DNA of 17,299 nt from Terana coerulea (taxonomy: Eukaryota > Basidiomycota > Agaricomycetes > Polyporales > Phanerochaetaceae). The stretch is taken from positions 1 through 17,299 of the forward strand of contig JAKOGH010000105.1 in assembly GCA_024811115.1 (NCBI GenBank), in the 5' to 3' direction. Below the pieces are notes generated by a model. The model searched no databases, had not been told where the DNA came from, and saw only the letters and a program-made list of their open reading frames with translations. Each line of letters begins with the position of its first letter. Position 1 is the first letter of the stretch. Shown one piece after another: positions 1 to 9,039 of this stretch. The position numbers and the translations under genes are program-made.

Positions 1-3000
1 GAGGAGGAGGACGCACCGGGCGACGGGGTCGAGGGTCTGCGCGGCGTACTGCAGCGCGGAGACGCCCTCGTTCAGGAAGCACTTCATCTGGTTGATCTAC
101 CCGCGCCGCGCCCCGAGAGCCCGTCGTCAGCAATGCATGCAGCAAGAAAGCAACAGAGAGGCGACGCACAGGCACGCCGAGCGCGTTCCACAAAAACACC
201 CTACACCGCAATCAAAACAAAAATAATTCAACGTCAGTCATCTCTAGCAAGTCTCGCATTTCAGCAGGGCGGGACGCACGGGTTTCCCAGCACCGCCCAC
301 CCGACCCAGCGCCGCAGCAACACCGGCCGCACGCGCTCCTCCCAGATGCGCGCTTGCGCCGCGAGCGTGCCCGCCTCCGCCATGCGCGCCACCCACGCGC
401 TGACGCCGGCGACGCGGAACGCAAGCGCGGCGGCGCGCAGCGCGTGCCCGCTGTAGCCGCGCGTGTGGAAGGACGCGTGGCAGCGCGTGGGCCGGAACGC
501 GGCCGCGTTTGCGCGCCAGAACTGGTACGCTCTGCGCGCCCCAAACAAACAAACAAAAATGCGTCAGTGGGCGGGAGAATACAGGCGAGGAGCGGAAGTG
601 GGGGCACGTACGCGGAGGAGAGGAAGGGCGAGAGCCGGCTGTCGAGCAGTTCCTCAAAGTCGGGGACGAGGCCGGCGCCGAACATCCCTGGGCGCCGTCG
701 GCGCGTGTCAGTGTTTAGCGCATGAGAAGGAGGAGGGGGAAGGAAGCGGAGGCGCACCCCAGAACTCGTCGTAGCGCAGCGCGGCGGCCGCGGCGAGCTT
801 TAGCTCGAGGAGGTGCCCCTACCGATCCGCCGCGCCGTGAGCGTTCGTCCCGCCGGCGCACGCAGCGCGGGGAAGCACGCACCTGGCACGGGTTCATGTC
901 CACGCAGTGTATCCGCCGCGGCTTGGCCGCAATCGCATAATGCAGCGCATCTGTCCCCGGCGCGCATACATCAGTCCCTCTCGCACCCACCCCAAAACAA
1001 CAGAAACAAAACGGAAAACGCACTGTCGCCCGCAGACGTCACCACAAACAACACATCCTCCGCCCCCACATCCATCCACCGCAAATCCTCCTCCGGGTCC
1101 TCCCACTGCATCCACCAGTAAGCAAGCATCGGTCAGCGCAAGGGCAGGGAGAAAGGAAGGAAGGGCGCGCACGGTGAAGCCGTAGATCCAGCTGCGGAAC
1201 TGCGCGTGCGCGGCGTGCTCGAGGTACGGCACGCGCCACGGCCGCGCCTGGTAGTGGAAGCTCGAGAGCGGCAGCCCTCCGAGTTCCCCACACCCCTCCC
1301 GCCCCTTCAGCGCTCCATCTTTGGCGGTGCAGTCCCCGCCATGAATGCTGTCGGACGCGTCGAGCGCGAGCGCGGGCACGTCGACGGCCGTCGCGGACGA
1401 GGCGGACGACGCGACGGACGCGGGCGAGGCCGGCAGAACGGGCAGGGCGGGCGGAAAGGGGAGGGACGTGTGCGCGGAGCCGGCGGTGTTGCCCGCCTCG
1501 CCCTCGAACGCCGCGACGGCCTGCGCGGTGGAGCGCGTGCGCGAGCAGCCGAGGAAGACGTAGTACGGTCTGTTTTGTTTTTATTCCAAAACAAAGAACA
1601 AAAAGGATCAGAAACCCCGCGCGCACAAGCGATCAGCAAAATCGCGCCCGTCGCGTCTGAGCGCGGACGGCAGCCTGGACGTGATAAATTAAATGGACGT
1701 ACATCTGCACGAGCCACGGCACGACGTGGTTCCGCCCGCTGTACGACCTAATGGGACACACATCGCCCGCACCGTCAGCCCCGCTGCACCCGCCGCGCAG
1801 ACGCACATATAAACGTACTTGATCCTGCACAGCACACATCAGTCTCACATTCACGAACCAGGGGGAGAGGAACAAGGGGAGAAGGGAAAGACGCACGTCC
1901 CAAACCGATACTCCAGATACTCCCGGCGCGCAGGCGCAAGCGACACGTGGTCGAGGTCGAACCTGCGCTCAGCCGACAACGCATCCTGGTCAGCGGCGGC
2001 GGCAGCGCAGCGCAGCGGGACGCGAAAGGACGCAGGACGCACCAGATCTGCCAGAACCAGCGCGCGAGCGCGCCGGTGGCGCAGGGCGCGGCGCCGCCGA
2101 GCGCACGCTCGAGCGGCGTGCGCGTGCGGCCGGCGGTGTAGAAGTCCGCGACGCCGAGCACGCTCGTCGCGTCCATCCTGAGTTGCACCGCGTCAGCATG
2201 CCACCGAAGGTCCGTCGCACGCGGGAACGAGAACGGGATGAGGGAGGGACGTACAGCGCGGCGATGCGGTCGAGCACGGCGAAGTAGGCCGGGACCATCG
2301 AGAGCGCGTAGCTCAGCGTGAACAGGCTAGTTTATGGTATCCCCAACACGCCACGCGCGTCAGTGTGCGGTGCACGGCGGAGGGCAGGGGGGGGAGGGAC
2401 GCACCTGATGCTGCCCCGCGCGTCTGCGAGCGGCGCGGCGGGGTCCCAGCCGGGCAGCGCGAACGCGGCCGCGTCCTGGTGCAGCACGCGCACGTGCGCC
2501 CAGCCGCGCGCGGCGAAGCGGCGGCGCGCGACCGCGAGCAGCCTGCACACGCGCGCCGTGTCGCATTCGAGCGGAACAAGAACAATAACCAAGCCCGGTG
2601 GGAGGAGGGGAAGATCAGTACGACAGGAGGGGGGGGGGGGGGGGGGGGAAGGGGACGGGGACGCACGGCTCGCAGAGGTCGACGAGGTAGACGGCGGCGA
2701 ACTCGCGCACGGGAAAGTACGCGTCCATCGCCTCGATGTTGAAGCCTGGCGACAGGTACAACTCGTCAGCCCTCGCACACACGCACAACACCGCACCGAA
2801 ACAAGAGCACAGAGTGACAACAAAAGGCCAGTAAAGAGGCAGCCGAGAGAAGACAACAAGAACGGATACAACTCGAAGGAAATTCCGAGGAAAAGAGACA
2901 GAATAGATAAGAAATGAAAGACGCACCGGTCCCGCCGCCGATATCCACCCACACCAACGGCCGCGCCGGGTGCTCCTTCTTCATGCGCCACAGGTGCGCC

Positions 3001-3497
3001 GCGCACAGGCGCAGCAGCGTCTCTCGCCCATGCAGCAGCCGGCCTCGGGTCACATCGTACACTGTCCTTCCAATCAGCCCTCCACGCGCCCGTCTCCGTC
3101 AAACACGGCACTCACCATCCGCCTGGCTCGCATAAAACTGCCCGCCGCCGTTCCCGTCAATCATCATTCCCCGTCCACATCCCATCCACCACCAATTCGC
3201 CATCCAATTCCATCCCATCCCATCCCATCCCATTTCAACCAATCCCATCCGATTTCAATGTCGCATCATATCAACACCCCAACCGTCAGCGCCACGGCAA
3301 CACAAAGGAAGACGGAATGAACACGCACAGAGTCAAGCCGCGCGCGCTGCGGCGCATGCGCCCCGCCGAGCGGGCGCACGAAGCACGCCCAGGCGAAGAC
3401 GAGGAAGGGCCGTAGTTTGCGGTGCGACGCCGCGAGCGCGAGGGTGAGCGCGGCGGCGAGCGACGCGAGCAGTGTTGCTGTGGACGGCGCCGAGGCC
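1..3497 (-). CDS. BTA1: Betaine-lipid (DGTS) synthase, BtaB-BtaA fusion, 3' end beyond the window
   Basis: The family makes the phosphorus-free membrane lipid diacylglyceryl-trimethylhomoserine from diacylglycerol and S-adenosylmethionine. The BtaA part adds the aminocarboxypropyl group and the BtaB part N-methylates it, at the ER membrane. Minus-strand exons, 5' to 3': 3497-3329, 3137-3116, 3061-2927, 2745-2667, 2542-2405, 2326-2255, 2177-2043, 1962-1897, 1824-1819, 1747-1703, 1569-1173, 1105-1024, 950-883, 818-758, 687-612, 531-280, 200-170, 96-17. All phases agree, giving about 638 codons. The first exon holds a hydrophobic stretch and then FLVFAWACFVRPL. FYASQADVYDVTR and the SAM motif VDIGGGTGFNIEAM mark BtaB. 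TSAGDNALHYAIA and IHCVDMNPCQ mark BtaA. An Ala/Ser/Pro-rich linker (1300-1560) separates the halves. BtaB-first order is the fungal arrangement. The start codon is unresolved, and roughly 150 C-terminal residues should lie left of the window. Confidence 0.88.
2629..2648. repeat. Homopolymer run of 20 G (C on the coding strand)
   Basis: An uninterrupted 20-base G run on the plus strand lies inside the 124-bp BTA1 intron 2543-2666. On the transcribed minus strand it is a C20 tract upstream of the acceptor at 2543, so it may act as an extended polypyrimidine tract. The length is prone to slippage and sequencing error, so the exact count should not be trusted. Confidence 0.9.
3211..3233. repeat. 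CATCC pentanucleotide microsatellite in a BTA1 intron
   Basis: Four perfect CATCC units plus CAT sit in the 191-bp intron 3138-3328, with further imperfect CCATC units on both sides from about 3170 to 3250. The repeat accounts for this intron being more than twice as long as most of the others in the gene. Confidence 0.9.
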
Positions 3498-6400
3498 CTG
3501 CATGCGCGCACGGATGCACGTCCGGGCGGGCGGGCGCGGCGGGGCGACAGAAAAATGGGAGGAGGGGAGGAGGGGGAGAAGGAACGTGAGCGAGCGGGAA
3601 GAGGCGGGAGGAGGAGGGAGGAGGGAGGGAGGACGTACGGATAGGTCGTGTACACGCCGGCGCCGAGACAGCCGAGCGCGAGCGCGCGCAGCGGGGTCGC
3701 GCGTCATCGTGCTTGTAGTTCTTTCGCGTCGCGCGTCGACGTACACGACTGCTTGGATCTTGAGTTTAACGAGTCTTTGAACGGAAACAGAAGGAGGAGA
3801 CGCACCGGGACGCGGTACGTCGTGAGCTGAGGGCAGACAAGAGGTGACGTGTCACCAAGAGGGAGGGCTTGGTTTATGTGCTCTCCCTCTTCCCTCCCTC
3901 GCCTTGCCTTTCCTTTCCTCACGCGCGCGCGGAGTACCACACTCAGCGCATACATGAGCAGCAAGACCTTCCATCAGTCGCCTCGCCTCGCCCACCTCTC
4001 AGCCCTCGTTCGCAGAAAACCGCCCAGCAGACCAGCGCGCGAGGAAACCCAGCGGACATCGATACGGTGAATGGCTGGTGAGTGTCGCGCATACGCGACG
4101 CACGCGTCGCCGTGCGGGGACACTGGGCGCTGCGCTGGCGACGCGCAGGAGGCGGAGGGGCCGAACGTGTTGCGCGTCGGAGTAGCCAGGTGCAGAACGT
4201 GGCTGGGCTCTCGAGGCCTCGCGAGGACCGGCACTCAATTTGTACTGTGTCGCCCGTCCAACGTGGCTCGGCGTCGCCCCGCTCGCGCGCGCGTCATCGC
4301 CCTTCGTTCATACAGCCGCTGTCGATGTGGGAGGCAGAACGCCGGTTTCGGGGTTGGCTTCACGTTAGCTGGGTATAGGCGAGGGGTTGGGTGCTAGGAG
4401 GCGCAGAATTAGCGTTCGATGCGGTAGAGTTAACCCTTAGGTTGGAAGCGCATGGTAGCAGAGTTACATGACTGGGTTACGCACCTCAGTGGACGGCCGA
4501 GGTGTGTGTACACCGTAGTACAGCCTGGGCAAACCAACGGCGGCGCACGCCCCGCCGCCATTGGCTCGCGCCCCGCCAGTCCATCTCGTGCATTTCTTCC
4601 CAAGGCAGGCCGCGGTGCAGGCGGCGCGCGCGGCACGTGGCTGGCCCCCAGCCGCGGCGACATTACACATACCCTCTGCGAAAGCGGCCGCAATGGGGCG
4701 CAGAGTGCTGGAATGCAGGCACGGAGTCGGCGCTCACGAACGCGACGGGCAAATCGCAGAGGACGATAAGGGCTCGAGAAGAGGAGTACTCCGAAATGGA
4801 GAAAGAGAGAAAAGGGAGGGGAGAGGAGAGGCGGCCAACGTGCCTCGACCGGTGCCCTCCACCGACCGGCGCTCAGCACGGTTCTGCACCAACGTTCCTC
4901 GGTTCCGCGCCTTTGGCACCGATCGCCAGTCCACTTTATGCAGTCGCGCACTAAAGAAAGGAGATCGGGTAGCTTGGTCTTGCCATGCTCCGCCCAACTG
5001 CATCCGCAGAGCTTGCTACCAGAGAGGAAGAACGTCAGCGCAGGTTGCTATTGAAGTTTTGGAGATGCAGGTGCCACAGACGGCGCGCATCGGGCAAGCG
5101 ACGCACCTCACGCGGTCCCAGCGGTACCCAACAGGCCTACAAGTGCGCCTTGCAAGCATACTCAGTACATACACACAAGACGTATCGGCGCCGGTCGGTC
5201 TCTCCAGGGGCCTATGGCCGTGGACGACACAGCATGCACGTTCGAACGCGCGGTTTTTAACAAGCTCGCCCGGCGGTCCCACGATAGGGCGACAGGAAAG
5301 CCTCCGCGGCGCGTCGCAGCGCCGGGCCTCCAGCATATATGCGAGCCCAAAGAAATTTCTGCGAGAAACGCGGTGAGAGAGAGTAAGAGAGAGAGAGGGA
5401 AAGAGGGTGCCAAGGGACAACGCCAGCCCTCGCGCGCCTCTTCGCGTCGCGCCACGTGCCCCGTGACCCTGCGCCAAGCCAGACGCGCGGTATACGCACG
5501 TGCTTCGCGTCGCTCCTCGCTTCGAATTCTCGGTTCTGCTCCGCGTCACAGTGCAGCGACGAATCAGACGCGTCCGACGCCCCGAGTGCACAGGACGGCG
5601 CACGTCACGCTCGTCTGCGCGACGACGTGTTGGACACGTACCGACGGCGGATGCGCAGGGACTGTGACGTCCGCGCGTAGGGATGAGTACTGAGTATGTA
5701 CTACGTCCGCGATGGTGTCGACGTGAAGCAAAGGACGCAGGCGCGTGGACGTACTGACTGTACCGTGTGCGGCCGACGCAGGGCGCAGACGCTGCCGATG
5801 CGTGGCCATGCACGCCTCCTGCGGTGATCAGAGGGCCCCGTCCGACGGCGCGCCGCCGTACACCCTCGCCACGCGCACCGTCCGCCACAGGTCCCCGCGC
5901 GCCACGACGCGCCCGGCCGCCCCTGCGCCTGTGCGTCCGTCCCGCCCGCGCGAGAACGTGCGTGCGCGCACGTCCGTCGAGGGGGCACGCCCGACCGACC
6001 ATTGGCCCCCCTCCCCGCCCCTTTTCTCTCTTGCGCGCCTTCCCTCGTCCTCGTCTGGCCAACCGTGTCCGCGCCACCGGCTAACCCAATCCACCCACCC
6101 CTCCTCGTCCGCCGCCTAAAAGCCTCATCCACCTCAACCCGGCGTTGCGGTCGATTGCCGGGCGAATACCATTACACGGTTTGCACGCAGAGGGCTTCGG
6201 CGCCGCGCAGGAAGCACCAGGGGAGGCTGCTTCGGGTGCGAGGCGACGAACATGGGTTGCGCTTGCGTTGGCGGCGTGCGATATGCACTGAGGATGTGCT
6301 ATCTCGCCCGGGGCTGGCTGCAGCCCTGGTAGATAACGGGGTTCCTTGGGTGTCCGCGCACCTGGGCGCACTCTAATACCCAGCGCGAGCGCGAGCAGAG

Positions 6401-6530
6401 TCGACCGGCCCTTGGCTCTGTCTGAGTCTCTGTCTCTCCAGCTTTTACGGCCTCGGGCGTGAGCACAGTTGCGGTGCCCTCTCCTCCTCCGCCTCGTCCA
6501 TCCTCCTCTGCCGTTGACCTCGCCGACGAG
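3498..6530. other. Head-to-head intergenic region, no confident gene
   Basis: This stretch separates the leftward BTA1 gene from the rightward TLC gene. The first 200-470 bases probably hold unresolved 5' exons of BTA1. On the minus strand 3639-3706 reads as a hydrophobic peptide (LRALALGCLGAGVYTTYP) ending at a GTACGT donor in the right phase, but an in-frame TGA at 3706-3704 blocks its extension. Farther out, a short open piece LTTYRVP (about 3804-3824) lies between an AG and a GTGCGT. The rest is G+C-rich with purine-rich tracts at 4798-4835 and 5372-5405. Long open frames on both strands (4693-5376 plus, 5016-6000 minus) are Arg-rich, overlap one another and show no domain. Pyrimidine-rich sequence at 6420-6530 precedes the TLC start and probably belongs to its leader. 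Confidence 0.6.
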
Positions 6531-7761
6531 ATGCGTCTCCCGCTGCCGCTGGCCGCATCGATTGAGAAGACAAGAGCGATCGTGCCCGCGCCGAACCCCG
6601 CGCTGCTCGCGTTCACCGCCGCCTGCGCCCTCCTCCTCGCCGCCTTCTACTACGCCGTGCAGCACACGCTGCGCGCGCGCGGCGTGCGCCAGACGGAACG
6701 GCAGCGCAGCTGGGTGCTCACCGCGCTCTCCAGGTGCGCCCCGCCCCTCCATGTGCGTTAAAGGGGAGAGAGCTGACGGGGTGTTGGTTTGGTTGGTTGG
6801 GCAGTGCGGTGATGACGGCGGCGAGCGCGCCGTACGCCGTGCACTGGGCGCGCACGGGCGCCGTCGCGGTGCACCCCGCCGCGGCGGACCGCGTGTGCTG
6901 CTTCTTCGCCGCCTACCTCGCGACGTGAGTCCCACCCTCCCCTCCGCGTGCCAGTACACACCCGCTCACGCCGCGCCGCCGCGGCCCAGCGACCTCGTCC
7001 TCGGCAGCATCCACTACCGCGCCGCCATCTCGCTCTTATCCGGCTGGATGTACGTCCCCGTCCCCTTCTCTAATCGAATGCGCCAGCACTAATCGGCGTC
7101 GGCGTCGGCCAGCCACCACACCGCATACCTCCTCCTCCTCACCCTCCTCGTCCTCCCTCACGGCCACGCCCCGCTCTTCGCGCTCTGCGCGCTCCTCGAG
7201 CTGCCCACCCTCCTCCTCGCGCTCGGCACGCTGCACTCCCCGCTGCGCTCCGACGCCGCCTTCGCGCTCACGTTCTTCGCGACGCGCGTCGTGCTGCATG
7301 TGTATTTGTTAATGGTGTATGTGCTGAGGGCGGGGAGGGGCGAGGAGGGGTGGGCGCCCGGTGTGGTGTTGGCGGGTGCGTTGCCGATGCATGTCGTGTG
7401 GATGCATGCGTGCGTTGTGGGTATGCTGCGCCGGCGCAAAGCCCGCCGCGCTGCTGCCGCCGCTACGAGTGCCATGGCGGCGGCGGCGGCGGCGCCGTCG
7501 CTGCTGCCCGCGCCGCTGCGCCCCGCGTACTGGCTCGCGTCCGTGCACACGCGCCGCGCCGCGTCCGCCGCGCTCCTCCGGCGCTCGCGCCAGCGCGTCC
7601 TGCGCTGGGTCCTCGCGTCTCTGCCCGACGCCCCCGACGCCGGCGCGCCCGCGCACACAGACGCGGCGCACGCGGAGGCCGAGGCGGCGCGGTGGCGGAG
7701 TTTGAGGCGGCGCGTCGTGGGGCGGATACGGCGCACGTTGCCCGAGGCGCAGGCGGCGTAG
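6531..7761 (+). CDS. TLC-domain (TRAM/LAG1/CLN8-type) multi-pass membrane protein
   Basis: Four exons (6531-6733, 6805-6924, 6990-7049, 7113-7761) join in frame into a 343-residue protein. Introns are 71, 65 and 63 bp, with donors GTGCGC, GTGAGT and GTACGT; the last has a CTAAT branch motif near its acceptor. A hydrophobic helix lies at about residues 23-43, followed by WVLTALSSAVMTAASAP. The TLC core spans roughly 60-200: DLVLGSIHYRAAISLLSGW, the family-typical HH pair at 129-130 (IHHTAYLLLL), ELPTLLLALG at 157 onward and TFFATRVVLHVYLL. The tail (about 215-343) has an Ala run and basic stretches and is probably cytosolic. The family includes ceramide synthases and several lipid-sensing proteins. 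This one lacks a clear Lag1 motif and looks more like the TMEM56/TLCD4 type, so its substrate cannot be named. The start is the first in-frame ATG. Confidence 0.85.
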
Positions 7762-7843
7762 GCGGTGCGCGGGGAGGTGACGAGATGCGTTTTTGACGGT
7801 GGATTTCAGGACTGGGTATGGGTGTGTTCACGACTGCATGATT

Positions 7844-7862
7844 TTTCTTTCTTTCTTTCTTT
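7844..7862. repeat. TTTC microsatellite downstream of the TLC gene
   Basis: About four and a half perfect TTTC units lie 85 bases past the TLC stop codon, probably in the 3' untranslated or intergenic sequence. Nothing coding is visible between here and the hydrophobin promoter. Confidence 0.9.
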
Positions 7863-7948
7863 GTATGGATGTGCACTGTATGTGGTATGGCTTTCTTTTT
7901 GTCTGTTAGGGTTTGGGTATGGTAGGATGGAGGATGGTGTGTGCGCTG

Positions 7949-7973
7949 TGTAATGTAATGTAGTGTAGTGTAG
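7949..7973. repeat. TGTAR pentanucleotide repeat
   Basis: Five units in tandem (TGTAA twice, then TGTAG three times) lie between the TLC gene and the duplicated hydrophobin promoter. TGTA-type repeats can resemble Puf-protein or polyadenylation signals, but this is only inferred from the bases. Confidence 0.85.
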
Positions 7974-8025
7974 CGGAGGTGCACAGAATGGATGTGATGG
8001 GATAGAAGTGAAGGTGTGTTTGCGC

Positions 8026-8500
8026 GTTCTTACTCGGGCGGCACGCTTAACGGGGTTGAAACGCTGCGCTTTGTTGTTCATCATGCTGCGCTATTCAATA
8101 TTTGCTTGCGCGATGACGCAGTGCGTAGATTGGCAAGTCGACCTGCCTCTCAAACTATCACCAGCTGTTCGTCAGACGATGACGTGTAACCTGGTGGCGG
8201 CGATGCGTTCTGTCTTGAGTACGTTATCGAGGTACGCCTTGCGATGTCCTCACAGCTGGCGATTCAGCGACAGGAACCATCATGTCCTAGTAGCACTGCA
8301 CAGATACTCCACCCCTCCGTATTCGCTGCCAGGTACGACATCGAAGACGAACATCTTGCATTGTCCCGCAGTGGAGTGCTACAATGCAGACCTATACACC
8401 ATGCTCAGTGGTACGCCATTTATTTCTGGACATATAAAAGAGGCTCTCACCCATGGCCCATCCTCAGCAAACAGCACGCACGCGCAGTGTTCCTGCACGC
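8026..8500 (+). repeat. Promoter duplication, copy A (upstream of hydrophobin 1)
   Basis: This block matches 11652-12007 and 12269-12370 almost base by base. Shared landmarks in the same order are CATGCTGCGCTATTCAA, GCGATGACGCAGTGC, GATGACGTGT, TCTGTCTTGAGTA, AGGTACGCCTTGCGATG, CGTATTCGCTGCCAGG, GAACATCTTGCATTGTCCCG, TTTCTGGA and TATAAAAGAG. The duplication covers the promoter, leader and gene, so it is a segmental tandem duplication and not just shared coding sequence. In this copy only about 15 bases separate the two blocks that an insertion splits in copy B. Confidence 0.85.
8433..8439 (+). promoter_or_regulatory. TATA box of hydrophobin 1
   Basis: TATAAAA lies 89 bases before the ATG at 8528, and the same element stands at the matching place in the second copy. 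Transcription would be expected to begin around 8463-8470. That would leave the upstream in-frame ATG at 8453 outside the mRNA and make 8528 the true start. Confidence 0.7.
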
Positions 8501-8527
8501 TACCCCCGCGCCCAGCGCCTCAACACG

Positions 8528-9039
8528 ATGTTCTCTCGCCTGCTCTCAGCCTCCGTCCTCGCCCTGCCGCTTCTTGCAGTCGCCGCGCCCGTTGCGCGCC
8601 ACGATGCGCCCACTGCCACGACGTGCTGCGCCAGCACCCTCCCCGTACGTTCTTCCCTGACCACACCGCCTGCCGTCTGTGCTCACGGGAGCGCTGTTGC
8701 AGGCGGATGCTGCTGCGGGGGCCGTGCGCGTCGGCCGCCTGCCAGTGGGTGTCGTCGTCCAGGACGGGGCCGCGCGCGTCGGCCTGACCTGCGCACCCCT
8801 CAGCGTCACAGTCGTCGGTGGCGGCTCCGGCGCGGAGTGCCGCGGCTCGACCGTCGCTTGCACCAACAGCGTCGTCGTACGTCTCCTTCCTTTCGTGCGC
8901 TGTTCTTCATTCCAGTGGCTGACACAGGCCCTGCCCGCAGCACGGCATCGGTATGGGCTGTGTGCCCGTCTCCCGCTCTTCCAAGCGCACTGATCCTCCT
9001 AATGCTCCTGGTCCCCACGTCCCTGGCACTCCGCACTAA
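8528..9039 (+). CDS. Small secreted class I hydrophobin-like protein lacking Cys1 and Cys6
   Basis: Hydrophobins are secreted amphipathic proteins that coat aerial hyphae and fruiting bodies. Three exons (8528-8644, 8703-8876, 8941-9039) join at phase 0 into 129 residues; donors are both GTACGT. Residues 1-20 form a signal peptide ([20 protein letters not shown]). The cysteine pattern is C33-C34, C69, C85, C92, C104: CC-x34-C-x15-C-x6-C-x11-C. Aligned with the class I pattern these are C2C3, C4, C5, C7 and C8. No cysteine lies 5-7 residues before C33, and the C6 position is Ala91. In solved class I structures C1 pairs with C6, so one whole disulfide is missing. The tail after C104 carries a dibasic KR at 112-113 and is Pro-rich. 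The start at 8528 is chosen because the signal peptide begins there and the TATA box lies 89 bases upstream. Confidence 0.85.

Noticed and set aside
4445..4470. TGGTAGCAGAGTT resembling a retroelement primer-binding site
   Set aside because: No LTR-like end or repeat could be found beside it, and no retroelement coding sequence follows; a 13-base match is not enough.
4561..5376. 271-codon plus-strand open frame (first ATG 4693)
   Set aside because: It has low-complexity, compositionally biased translation with no recognisable motif, opposite another equally long open frame, and no promoter or intron pattern to support it.
5016..6077. 353-codon open frame on the minus strand
   Set aside because: It opens at GTG, is extremely Arg-rich, overlaps other open frames on both strands in G+C-rich sequence, and shows no domain. 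Long chance frames are expected in such composition.
8453..8527. In-frame upstream ATG that would extend hydrophobin 1 by 25 residues
   Set aside because: It lies 14 bases downstream of the TATA box, so it is probably not transcribed. The extension would bury the signal peptide, and the equivalent ATG in the second gene is out of frame.
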